A stretch of 30,000 nucleotides of DNA from assembly GCA_030674155.1 (NCBI GenBank), contig CM060325.1, positions 14,956,459 through 14,986,458 on the forward strand, written 5' to 3'. The notes beneath the pieces were generated by a model. The model had not been told where the DNA came from. It did not search any database and saw nothing but the letters and a program-made list of their open reading frames with translations. Source of the DNA: Stramonita haemastoma (Eukaryota; Mollusca; Gastropoda; Neogastropoda; Muricidae). Shown piece after piece: positions 1 to 12,427 of the stretch. The number at the start of each line of letters is the position of its first letter. Position 1 is the first letter of the stretch. The position numbers and the translations under genes are program-made.

Positions 1-65
1 ATCGAATGAAAACATTAAAAAGGTAGAGGAGTTCCATGCACCATGCTATCATTGAAAACTAAGGT

Positions 66-138
66 GTCAGAGACCTCAGCTTCTTCAGTGGCCAGCATCA
101 TGAAGGCGGCACCCATCTCCTCTTCCTCACTGCTGTAG
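66..138 (-). mobile_element. SINE-B 3' part, interrupted by SINE-A
   Basis: The reverse complement matches the 3' body of the SINE-B copies at 22572 and 26290: a GCAGYGAGG word, then GGAGATGGG, GCCGCC and a GAGGTCTCTGA end. The rest of the same element resumes at 511 after SINE-A copy 1. The first 65 bases of the window are probably its decayed 3' end, but I cannot align them. Confidence 0.8.
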
Positions 139-510
139 GGGGACGGATAGCCTAGTGGTCGAACATTGCACTCGCAATTTGACGTCCCAGGTTCAATTCC
201 CGGTCAAGAGGATTTTTCCTCTGGAGTTAACATCAATGCTGACTCCACTCCCCCCAAAAGTCCTTCGGATGAGACTATAAACCGAGGCCCCGTGTGCGAA
301 CGCATGCAGAACATCTCGTGCACACATTAAATCCTGTTCCGCTTTTCGTAAGAGTAGGCCATCGTGTGCCGGTGGGAACAGATGACACGATTTACAAAAA
401 CTGCATACACACGGGGACTGGATGTAAAAAAGCACATGAGTGCTTATTCCATTATCCTCGATATAAAAGATTAAAATAAAATTTAAAAAAAAAAAATAAA
501 AATAAATAGA
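137..510 (+). mobile_element. SINE-A copy 1, near full length, tRNA-derived
   Basis: The head shows a pol III A box TAGCCTAGTGG at 148-158 and a B box GGTTCAATTCC at 190-200, as in a tRNA-derived SINE. Next come a central part (GACTATAAACCGAGGCCCC) and a 3' body with GGGACTGGATGTAAAAAAGC and TTCCATTATCCTCGATATAA, then an A-rich tail to about 510. It sits inside a SINE-B on the other strand (66-138 and 511-645). The two small open frames here lie inside the element. Confidence 0.9.
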
Positions 511-645
511 CCTTCCCGGTCTCTGAAGAGGGCAGGTACCCATTTACAGTGGGTGAACTGGGGGACTTGACTGAAGCCAAGGCAAACACACATACACCCA
601 TCTGTGAAGCAACAGTGCTCAATGCTGCTTAACCTTAACACTGTT
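511..645 (-). mobile_element. SINE-B 5' part, interrupted by SINE-A
   Basis: The reverse complement of AAGAGGGCAGGTACCCATTT, GGGTGAACTGGGGGAC and TGAAGCCAAGGC matches the middle of SINE-B. Sequence to about 645 matches its 5S-like part more weakly (TGCTTAACCTTA against the antisense of TAAGGTTAA). With 66-138 it makes one element split by a younger SINE-A insertion. Confidence 0.8.
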
Positions 646-858
646 TATTCGCACCCGTAACATGGATGCTGCTGAATTCAGTGGTCCCAGTCTCCCCAAC
701 ATGCTGATAACAAACTCGTTCTAGGACAGAGCCAGCTGGAGTTTACACAAATCTTACGAGTTATGAGATTTAAGCCTGCAACCTGTCATCCAGGAACCCT
801 GTATGTGCCACTGTGCTGTGGCGGTGGGTGATTTTTTAGTTTGGGTCATTTTTGTCAG
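646..858. other. Non-repetitive intron or intergenic DNA
   Basis: Between SINE-B and the TG/AG/AC tract. No coding signature seen. Confidence 0.6.
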
Positions 859-1172
<314 letters not shown>

Positions 1173-1557
1173 TCAAAGTCTAATTGTTATTTCCAAATAG
1201 TACATTAAATAGCCAACACATTTTTCTTTTTAATTATAATAGCAAGTCATTCATCCACCACCCCCCCAAAAAAAAAATCAAGAAAAATCAAGAAAAGAAA
1301 TACATGTTACAAAATAAAACCAAATAATGCCAATATGATACAAAAGAAAACCACAAATATATCCCATTACACTATGTTAGCCCCCACCCCCACTCCCTCC
1401 CCCATGTGTTCTTCGCTTTACCATCCTTCCACTTTATATTAGACGAACCCCCCCCCCCCCCCTATGTGTGTGTGCATATGTGTGTGCCTTCATATCATGT
1501 GATATAAGAGAAGGAAGGAATCATGAACATTAATACAAACGCTGTTGCATGTTACAG
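1173..1557. other. AT-rich intron DNA before the first coding exon
   Basis: Short A, C and CA runs plus the 40-nt motif copy 1; otherwise nothing recognised. Confidence 0.6.
1409..1446 (+). repeat. 40-nt TG-associated motif, copy 1
   Basis: TTCTTCGCTTTACCATCCTT and CCACTTTATATTAGACG. Followed by a C run and short GTGT. Partner copies are at 2797, 14513 and 18429. Confidence 0.6.
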
Positions 1558-1639
1558 GTAGATGAGAAGCTGATCCAGTGTTTCTCAGACCAGATTTTCC
1601 TCTCAGGGTTCGTCCATGCCGACCCACACCCTGGAAATG
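1558..1639 (+). CDS. ADCK5: ADCK5-like exon with catalytic loop HADPHPGN
   Basis: This 82-bp exon encodes a segment starting VDEKLIQCFSDQIF and ending GFVHADPHPGN, then one base of the next codon. HADPHPGN is the hallmark catalytic loop of UbiB/ABC1 kinases, where the second Asp and the Asn are the expected catalytic and metal-contacting residues; both are present. The acceptor is TTACAG at 1552-1557 (phase 0) and the donor GTGATT starts at 1640 (phase 1). The final G joins the TG of exon 4559 to make Val, giving HPGNVFIRQG as expected. A 5'-truncated SINE-A lies only about 25 bp beyond the donor, so the intron start is young sequence. Confidence 0.9.
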
Positions 1640-1664
1640 GTGATTTGCTTGACCACACACATGC

Positions 1665-1835
1665 ATGCATACACACGTTAAATCCTGTTCTGCTTTTTAT
1701 AAAAGTAGACCATCGTGTGCTGGTGGGAACAGGTGACAAGATTTACAAAACTGCATACACATGGGGATTGGATGTAAAAAAAAAAGCATACGAGCACTTA
1801 TTCCATTATCTGTGATATAAAAGAATAAATAGATA
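1665..1835 (+). mobile_element. SINE-A copy 2, 5' truncated
   Basis: Only the 3' body is present, from ACGTTAAATCCTGTTCTGCT through GGATTGGATGTAAAAAA to ATTATCTGTGATATAAAAG and an AATAAATAGATAA tail. No A or B box. Confidence 0.88.
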
Positions 1836-2056
1836 AATAATCAATAAATTAATTTAAAAAACTTGCATAGACACTCATGCACTTATACATGTGTATACGC
1901 ATATGTGCGATCATACAGAGACAGAAATACATACTCACTAATTGACCGACACACAGACTTACATGCATAGACAGATACACATGCTCTCGACTGACTTACA
2001 GAGAGACAAACATCTTCACACAAACACACGCACTCATGCATGCACACACTCACACT

Positions 2057-2404
2057 TCAGAGGGGACGGGATAGCCTAGTGGTCAAAACAATGCGCTCGC
2101 AATTTGACGACCTGGGCTCGATTCACGGTTGAGGGGAATTTTCCTCTGGGGTTAACATCAGTGCTGACTCCACTCCCCCCAAAAGTCTTTTGGATGAGAC
2201 TATAAACTGAGGCCCCATGTGTGAACGCATGCAGAAATCTTGCACACAAGTTAAATCCTGTTCCGCTTTTCTTAAGAGTAGGCCATCGTGTGCCGGTGGG
2301 AACAGATGACAAGATTTACAAAACTGCATACACACAGATACTGGATGTAAAAAAGCATATGATTGCTTATTCCATTATCCTCGATATAAAAGATTAAATA
2401 AAAT

Positions 2405-2406
<2 letters not shown>
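2057..2406 (+). mobile_element. SINE-A copy 3, near full length
   Basis: A box TAGCCTAGTGG at 2072-2082 and a B-box-like GGCTCGATTCA at 2115-2125. The central GACTATAAACTGAGGCCCC and the 3' body are intact, ending GATATAAAAGATTAAATAAA. The tail runs straight into a (TC)n tract and then (TG)n, so the microsatellites start at the SINE 3' end. Confidence 0.92.
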
Positions 2407-3232
<826 letters not shown>

Positions 3233-3694
3233 CATTATCCGATTGATAAAAATGTTTTGCCTATTCTTTGAAACATCTAGGATGTTTTATGTAAAAAAAC
3301 CCCAAAAAACATAATAATAATAATTTTGATTTATTTTATTTATATTTTTATTGGTAGTATGTCTCCCCCCCCCCTCCAATAAGGATATTAGTTTTTACGA
3401 TTTCCCCTTTTATCCAAATGTATGATTTATATCACATGTATAATTTTTGACAGATGGTGGTGGATTGATGTTTTTTTGAGTTGTTTATTTCATTTTGTTC
3501 TCTTGTTTGCTCTTTATCTATTAACGCTTTCTTCTCTTCCATAATCAAAATCTTTTATTGTGACTTCAGATTTTTGTTTTCTGATCGAGTGCATTTTTTA
3601 TTACCTTATTATATATAGTGTCCTTATTCTTGGGTGTTGTTTGGTATTGCGTAAAGTTTTATTGTTTAGTATCTTCTCAATTTGATGTATCCCC
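3233..3694. other. AT-rich intron DNA
   Basis: T-rich sequence without repeats I can match or any coding signal. Confidence 0.6.
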
Positions 3695-3775
3695 GAAAAG
3701 GGCGGGGACTGGATGTAAAAAAGCACACGAGTGCTTATCTATTATCCTCGAATAAAATACTTTGCCTTGCCTTGC
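3695..3775 (+). mobile_element. SINE-A copy 4, 3' fragment
   Basis: Short 3' end: GGGGACTGGATGTAAAAAAG, GAGTGCTTATCTATTATCCT, CGAATAAAATA, followed by repeated TGCCT. Confidence 0.85.
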
Positions 3776-3892
3776 CTCTCCCTCTTGTCTCTCTCTCTCA
3801 TGAAAAAATATGTTTGTGAATGTTTATCTGTAACCCTTGAAAAATAAAGACCATTCATTCATTCATTCTCTCTCTCCCTCTCTCTCTCTCAC
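3776..3892 (+). repeat. Retroelement-like 3' end with (CATT)n and (TC)n
   Basis: ATCTGTAACCCTTGAAAAAT followed by AAAGACCATTCATTCATTC, then (TC)n. The same end appears inverted at 28163-28290 (CTTTATTTTTGAAAAGTTAC beside a (GAAT)n run), so this is probably the 3' terminus of a dispersed retroelement whose body is missing here. Confidence 0.6.
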
Positions 3893-4149
3893 CTCTAATA
3901 AAGTACTGACATACACATGTACAATAACTGTCTGACATCTGCATGCCCAGTATATTGTGCACATGTTTGCTCGTTTGGTAGTGCATTCAGTCATTTTTGC
4001 TTTGTCGCAGTAAAGGTTGCTCTGCATTGCAGCATGCCGACAATTATTATTTTTTTTACTTGACTTCTTTCTTAACCCCTTGAGGAGTTGTTGGGGCACT
4101 ACACTAAATCTTCTTGGCGGTAGCTGTATGCAAGGTCTTGCCTGGTGGA

Positions 4150-4402
4150 GACCATTTATTTATTTATTTTATTTCGAGGATAATAGAATAAGCACTTGCG
4201 TCCTTATTTTTATATCCAGTCCCCATGTGTAGGGCAGTTTTGTCAATTTTGTCATCCATTCCCACCGGCATACAATGGCCTACTCTTCCAAAAAGCAGAA
4301 CCGGTTTTAATGTGTGTGCAAGATATTGATTTTAATTTATTCTTTTATCTCAAGGATACCATGCAGGACCTCAGTTTATAGTCTCATCTGAAGGATGTGA
4401 CT
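4150..4402 (-). mobile_element. SINE-A copy 5, with inner rearrangement
   Basis: Reverse-strand copy of the 3' body (ATTTCGAGGATAATAGAATA, ATATCCAGTCCCCATGTGT, CCGGTTTTAATGTGTGTGCA). At about 4326-4360 a second small SINE-A 3' end (TTCTTTTATCTCAAGGATA) interrupts the copy before the central motif CCTCAGTTTATAGTCTCATC. It ends about 150 bp before the 4559 coding exon. The B-box head is missing. Confidence 0.82.
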
Positions 4403-4558
4403 TTCAAGGTGCAGGGTGCATGCTGGGTGTGTTCACATTATTGTCCATTCTTAGCCACACCTGAGCTATTGAGAATCTCCCAGTCAAAAATCCACTTATC
4501 CAAGCGCTCTGCCTTTCTGGTGAATCATCACTCCAGAGCATGTGTTGCTGTGCTGCAG

Positions 4559-4729
4559 TGTTCATACGGCAGGGGGCTAAAGGCCAGGCCCAGTTGGTGT
4601 TGCTGGACCATGGGCTGTACGACCGCCTGAAGCCCAAGGAGCGTAAAGCGCTGTGCCAGCTGTACAAAGCCATCATCATGCTGGAGGAGGGGAAGATGGA
4701 GAAGCATTCCCTGGACCTGGGGGTGAAAG
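4559..4729 (+). CDS. ADCK5: ADCK5-like exon with LLDHGLY motif
   Basis: This 171-bp exon encodes FIRQGAKGQAQLVLLDHGLY followed by a segment ending LDLGVK and one base of the next codon. LLDHG takes the place of the DFG motif in UbiB family kinases and supplies the metal-binding Asp. The following RLKPKERKALCQLYKAIIM segment matches the family's helix after the activation segment. The acceptor is GCTGCAG ending at 4558; the donor GTGAGT at 4730 is near consensus. Entry and exit are both phase 1. The exit can be joined to either of the two downstream homologous exons, restoring Asp-Phe in both cases. Confidence 0.92.
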
Positions 4730-5471
4730 GTGAGTGAGCAGCCTGCCCTCTGCTCTGCAGTCTGTTTGTTTGTTTGTTGGTGGTGGTGGTGGTTGTTTTT
4801 TTGTTGTTCTTTGGCTAGAATGAAAACCTGCAAGATATAAAGAGAAAATGACAACATGTACTAATTCCCAACCTGTCTGAGAAAATCTATGTTGATATGA
4901 ATCTGATTCATTTAAAACATTTCCACTGACTTTGTCTACACACAAGGCACATCATAAATGGATCACAAATATAAGTCAAGGATAGTTATTGCACTGTAGT
5001 CCATACCAAATCATAAAAAGTTTAACATAATGGCTCACTTTGTAAGCCCAGATCTAAGAAATGTATGTGCTTCTCTACACAAACAATTAGTAAAAGAAAG
5101 CAAAATATTAATACTCATCCAAATGTGAATTATGTATTAGTTCTTCACAGAAAATAAAATGCTGGATGAAATTTTCCATGCGAGCATTTTCCTTGTAGTT
5201 CATTGTGAGCATCAATCCAGAGGAATCTGTGGAATGCCTGGAGTGTAAATGGTCTGCTTCATCATGGGAGGGGGGGGCGGAATTGCCAGTGATGACTGGA
5301 GCCAGGAGATGGCAGTCATCTGTTGATTTGTGTCCAAAGCAAGATCTTGTCAAAGAGGTTCAGTTGTTGATGGAGTTATTACAGAAAACTTTGTTTCTTT
5401 GATGTTTTGTCATAATTATCATGCTCTCGTTATCATTTTCACAAGTGTGTTATAATGCTGAGCCTTGTGTA
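4730..5471. other. Intron DNA between exon 4559-4729 and the duplication
   Basis: Ordinary AT-rich sequence. The small open frames at 5108-5402 show no family resemblance. A short TGGTGGTGGTGG run lies near 4780. Confidence 0.6.
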
Positions 5472-5665
5472 GTGTTAAACTTGGATTTAAAACTCTTTTG
5501 CCAAGAGTTCAGGTGATATTTTTTTATTTGGTGAAAGTATGATAATGCTGTTGAATGTGCAGATTTCTGTGTTAAACTTGGATTTTAAATCTTTTGCCAA
5601 GAGTTCAGGTGATATATATTTTTTGGTAAAAGTATGATAATGCTGTTGAATGTGCAGATTTCTGT
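5472..5665 (+). repeat. Tandem duplication of about 96 bp
   Basis: Two adjacent copies, 5472-5569 and 5570-5665, each starting GTGTTAAACTTGGATTT and ending TGAATGTGCAGATTTCTGT, with a few substitutions and small indels. The end of each copy resembles a very diverged unit of the neighbouring 40-bp array (GTGCAG followed by TTTC and, after the second copy, TGCCATGATT). Confidence 0.9.
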
Positions 5666-5689
5666 TATTGTGCCATGATTTTCACACCG

Positions 5690-6478
5690 TTTGCAGACTT
5701 CAGCAGCTGAGCAGACTTCACATTTGTGCTATAATACCCTTGTCATGCTCCCTCTTCTATGTTTTTGCATCTTCCATATCCTTGCCATAATTCACTTTTC
5801 TTATGCAGACTTCCATATCTTTGCCATAATGTCATTTGCAGACTTTTATACTTTTACATAGTGCCCATGTTATGTGTAGAGTACCATGTCTTTGCGATTA
5901 TGATGTCATGTACAGACTTCCACCTCATTGCCATTATGCCCATGTCATATTTGCACATCCGTATCTTTGCCATGATGCTGTTCTCAGGTACAAATTTCTA
6001 CATCATTTCTATTGTGCCCATGTCATGTGCAAACTTTCATATCTTTGCCATAATACCATGTGCAGACTTCCATAATTGTGCCATAATTTGCATGCTTCCA
6101 ATTCTATGCTGTAATGCCTGTGTCATGTACAGACTTCCATATCTTTGCCATTATGCCCCGTGTCGTGTGCAGACTTCCATATCTTTGCCATTATGCCCAG
6201 TGTCATGTGCAGACTTCCATATCTTTGCCATTATGCCCCGTGTCATGTGCAGACTTCCATATCTTTGCCATTATGCCCCATGTCATGCGCAGACTTCCAT
6301 ATCTTTGCCATTATGCCGGTGTCGTGTGCAGACTTCCATATCTTTGCCATTATGCCCCGTGTCGTGTGCAGACTTCCATATCTTTGCCATTATGCCCCTT
6401 GTCATGTGCAGACTTCCATATCTTTGCCATTATGCCCCGTGTCGTGTGCAGACTTCCATATCTTTGCCATTATGCTGA
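5690..6478 (+). repeat. 40-bp minisatellite made of the exon A splice acceptor
   Basis: A tandem array of about 18 units reading roughly GTGTCRTGTGCAGACTTCCA then TATCTTTGCCATTATGCCCC. The downstream half is almost perfect, with CAG-ACTTCC starts at 6133, 6173, 6213, 6253, 6293, 6332, 6372, 6412 and 6452, spaced 40,40,40,40,39,40,40,40 bp. The upstream half (5690-6120) is increasingly diverged, with recognisable units near 5697, 5716, 5810, 5915 and 6065. The last unit, at 6452, is the true start of coding exon A. Because 40 is not a multiple of three the array is open in several rotated frames, which explains the long open frames seen here; they are not independent proteins. Confidence 0.95.
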
Positions 6479-6659
6479 TGCAAAGACCGGTGCGTCTGAA
6501 GAACCGCCCCCTGTTCCGCACCAAGCCGGTGGGTCGTAAGGAGTGGAAGACCTTGACCCCTGAACAGCAGCAGGCGATGCGCGAAGAGTTCATGGTCATC
6601 CATGATCGCGTCCTGCAAGTCATGCGTGACATGCCCACCCCTCTGTGGTTTATTTTTCG
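6452..6659 (+). CDS. ADCK5: ADCK5-like alternative exon A (C-lobe segment, long form)
   Basis: This 208-bp exon encodes DFHIFAIMLMQRPVRL (the D is shared with the previous exon), a basic linker KNRPLFRTKPVGRKEW, a glutamine-rich helix starting TPEQQQAMREE and an end MPTPLWFIFR. It is homologous to exon B at 7527: both start DF, share QRP near residue 11 and DMP near the end. By my alignment about 18 of 52 positions are identical. Exon A is 10 codons longer, the insertion lying after QRPVRL. It enters in phase 1 (acceptor GTGCAG ending 6451) and leaves in phase 2 (donor GTAATC at 6660). Its acceptor and first roughly 24 bases are the last unit of a 40-bp tandem array. The tract before the acceptor is GT-rich, not pyrimidine-rich, which predicts weak or regulated use. 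Confidence 0.82.
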
Positions 6660-6987
6660 GTAATCAGGAAATTCACATCAGCCTGAAGATATCCATCTTG
6701 ATTTCTGGCCTGAAAACGTTTTTGGAAAAGATTCTAGGAAAATTGGAAAATGACCAAAAAAACCCCAAAAACCCCAGGGGAAAGACTTGAACAAAAGTTC
6801 AGTTTTGTCAGCAAACACTGATTGCGGTTATTTGGAGCTGGTTGTTTATGTGGAACTATTTGATGTTCACCTTAGAAAAAACGGAGAGAGGATATTTTTG
6901 GCTTTTGATGAAATCAAGATTGATCTTCAGGCTGGTCTTGTCTCTGTGATGCATTTTCACGTTTGATTTCTGTGGCACTTTCTCTTC

Positions 6988-7480
6988 TCAGGCAGATGAA
7001 GAAAATGAGGTTCAGTCCACTTTTCACCAAATAGAGATATAGCAGGAATCCGTTCTTCTGGCCAAAGACTTTCCAACATCAGGTGGAATCAGTTGTTTCT
7101 CAGTCCATCTTCACCGCAAGTTGCTGCAGCGCGAACAAATCGCTTTCTCTCAGGCAGATGAAGAAAAGGAGGTTGAGTCCTTTTTTCTCCAAATAGTGAT
7201 AAAGCAGGAACAAGTTTTTCTGGCCACCTTCTTTCCAGCATCAGGCAGAATCAGTTGGTTTCAGTCCATCGTCACCGCGAGTTGCTGCAGCGCAAACAAA
7301 CAAACCAGTCTTCTGTCGAAATATATCTCATTCAGAGTCTGTCTTCACTGCAAGTTTCTGCAGCGCAAACAAACCAGTCCGCTGTCGAAATATATCTCAT
7401 TCAGAGTCCGTCTTCACTGCAAGTTGCTGCAGTACAAACAAACCAACCAGTCTGCTGTTGAAACAGATCTCACTCAAATT
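6988..7480 (+). repeat. Two-level tandem repeat between the alternative exons
   Basis: A 162-bp unit starting CTCAGGCAGATGAAGAAAA occurs twice, near 6988 and 7150. Its end, beginning AGTCCATC and containing GCTGCAGCGC and ACAAA, is then repeated on its own at about 7263, 7335 and 7404 with a period near 70 bp. Copies are 80-90 percent alike by eye. It fills most of the intron between exons A and B. Parts are open in one frame, but I see no protein family and no codon signature. Confidence 0.85.
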
Positions 7481-7526
7481 CCAAATTGATAACTGAACCA
7501 CCACTCTCCCACCCTTTTTCCTCCAG

Positions 7527-7704
7527 ATTTCGAGCTGTTCTGTGAGATCTTAGTGCAGCGGCCCATCAAGCGTCGCATGATTCACTTGCCCAGTCGGATG
7601 ACAGCAGAGGACTTGCAGCACATGCAGCGGATGGCGCAGCAGCACTTTGATCAGATCATGAGGGTGCTGAAGGACATGCCTCGCTGTCTGCTGCTGGTCA
7701 TCAG
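7527..7704 (+). CDS. ADCK5: ADCK5-like alternative exon B (C-lobe segment, canonical length)
   Basis: This 178-bp exon encodes DFELFCEILVQRPIKR, a helix MTAEDLQHMQRMAQQHF and an end DMPRCLLLVIR. Including the shared terminal codons it is 60 residues, the length I recall for the same segment of vertebrate ADCK5, so this is probably the default form. The acceptor CTCCAG, ending at 7526, follows a good pyrimidine tract. The donor GTGGGC starts at 7705. Phases (in 1, out 2) equal those of exon A at 6452, so the two are interchangeable. Using both, or neither, would shift the frame of the next exon. Confidence 0.88.
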
Positions 7705-7741
7705 GTGGGCACACACAGCAGGAGGCAGGCTTTTGGTGGTG

Positions 7742-8480
<739 letters not shown>

Positions 8481-8755
8481 ATGCATGCGTGTGTGGTGTG
8501 TGGGTGCATGGGTGTGACTGAATATGTGGGTATGGCTGAATAGGGTTTTGTTTTTGTTTTTATGTCTGTGCCTGTGCTCGAAGCTGTGTCTGTATGCATG
8601 AAATTTAAATGAAATAGTTTTTTTGTTTTTGTGTTTGTTTGTTTTTTGTCTTGTTTTTGTGTGTTTGTTTTGTTGTTCTTGTTTTGGGCCTTTTTTTTTA
8701 GAAAGCTTTTTTAGAGTTCTTTTAAAGAGCAGCATGATGTGAGAAAGCACAGATG

Positions 8756-10852
<2,097 letters not shown>

Positions 10853-11105
10853 TTAGAGGGGATGGGCTAAACAAAAAGTTTTATCCCATGTACACTGAAA
10901 AATATCAAATAACGTATCATGGCAAACGCACGTAGAACATCTTGCACACTCATTATAATCAAAACCGGTTCTGCTTTTTGGAAGATTAGGCCGTTGTTTG
11001 CTGGTGGGAACGGATAACAAAATTGACACAACTGCATGCACATGGGGACTGGATGTAAAAAAGCGCTTTAGTGCATATTCCATTATCCTTGAAATAAAAG
11101 AAAGA
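10853..11105 (+). mobile_element. SINE-A copy 7, internally deleted
   Basis: Begins AGAGGGGATGGGCTAA at the element 5' end, lacks the B box and most of the middle, and resumes at GCAAACGCACGTAGAACATC. The 3' body is clear (CACATGGGGACTGGATGTAA) and ends GAAATAAAAGAAAGAAAGAA. Confidence 0.83.
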
Positions 11106-11257
11106 AAGAAACAGATCAATAAAAATGGCTTATTTGGCTAAAACCAAGGTTTGAAACTGGCTAGCCATCACAGGTGCTTTAGAGACTATAAGAAACAACA
11201 TAAGAACAAATAATACTAACTTTGGAAGGTAAATACTGTCCTGTAAATCAATATCAG

Positions 11258-11258
11258 A

Positions 11259-11291
<33 letters not shown>

Positions 11292-11350
11292 TGTGTGTCT
11301 GTGTGTCTGTGTGTGTGTGTATGTGTGTGTGTGTCTGTGTGTGTCTGTGT

Positions 11351-11429
<79 letters not shown>
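11258..11429. repeat. (TG)n with CTG interruptions
   Basis: Pure TG at 11258-11290 and 11357-11429, with CTGTGTGT steps between. Confidence 0.97.
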
Positions 11430-11431
<2 letters not shown>

Positions 11432-11914
11432 AAATGTGCTAGTAGTTGTTTGTAGAGTAGCATGTGTCTGCCATATGAAGCCTGCCTGTTTGTGTGCCCA
11501 CCTGTCTGCCTTCTCGTCGAAAATGATGAAATTTATAATTCCACACAAAAGTAGATCTGTTGTTTTCATCTACATGTTTCTTGGTAAACATGTGGACATG
11601 TATCTCTAAATCATGTAAAAAAAAAAAAAAAAATCGAAGAAAAAAAACAGCAGCAAATTTTTCTTGTAAAAAAAACAACCAAAGAAATATACGCACAAAC
11701 AAACGAAAAAGTCCCAACTTTTCATTTTGCAAATATTTACTTGCAGCTCATGAGAGTGTCAATAGAACAGAAGAAGACAAAAATAGGAAATTGAAATCTG
11801 GCATTTGTTTGTTTTTATTTATTTATTTTTTAAAAATTTTCCTTCTGTGATGTACTTGCCCTGATGTTCTCATGCTGCTTGTTCCGAGTTAATGACCCCA
11901 GCCATACCCATTTG
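11430..11914. other. A- and T-rich intron DNA
   Basis: Several A runs (11616-11632 and others). No gene recognised. Confidence 0.6.
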
Positions 11915-12150
11915 TCATGCCATGTTGTCGTGCCATGATGTTGTGCCATGGTGTTATGCCATATTGTTATGCCATGATGTCATGCCATGATGCTGTGCAG
12001 TGATGTTATTCCATATTGTTATGCCATGATGTCATGCCATGTTGTTGTGCCATATTGCCATGCCACATTGGCATGCCATGATGTCATGCCATGTTGTTGT
12101 GCCATGTTATCGTGCCGTGTTGTCACGCCGCCATGTTGTCATGCCATAGC
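11915..12150 (+). repeat. GCCATG-based degenerate tandem repeat
   Basis: Units of about 10-12 bp, mostly ATGCCATGATGTC, GTGCCATGTTGTC and TATGCCATATTGT, repeated some 20 times with drift. A small open frame reading MMLCSDVIPYCYAMMSCHV is repeat translation. Confidence 0.9.
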
Positions 12151-12184
12151 CCCAAGTCAGAAGTCCCAAGTTGAACTGATCAAT

Positions 12185-12235
12185 GTTAGGCCACTGTGAG
12201 GCCACCAAGCAGAATGGCCCTGCACTGCCTCTAGG
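12185..12235. repeat. Dispersed repeat, copy 1
   Basis: GAGGCCACCAAGCAGAATGG and CCCTGCACTGC recur at 14820-14865 with a few changes. Too short to classify. Confidence 0.55.
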
Positions 12236-12427
12236 TCTCTTCAGTGTTTTCAGTGGTGCCTGTTCTGAGCCCACATGTACAGAATACTATACCCTCTAAG
12301 CCTCCTTCAGACAACAGTCATAGCAATGTTCAGGAGCCATAGTGACTGGGACAGCTTTCCTGAGATGGTGGCACAAGGTTCCTCCAACAGCCTTCTCCAT
12401 CAACCTCAACCTTTTTAAATTAAATTA

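Noticed and set aside
137..212. Possible tRNA gene at the SINE-A head
   Set aside because: Box motifs belong to a repeated element with about 12 copies; no cloverleaf closes.
5759..6539. Overlapping Cys/His/Leu-rich open frames that look like a repeat protein
   Set aside because: The three frames are rotations of the 40-bp array. Only the part from 6452 is supported as coding by homology and splice phases.
7121..7489. Open frame of 122 codons between the alternative exons
   Set aside because: It lies in the tandem repeat, has no homologue I recognise, and would not splice in phase with the gene.
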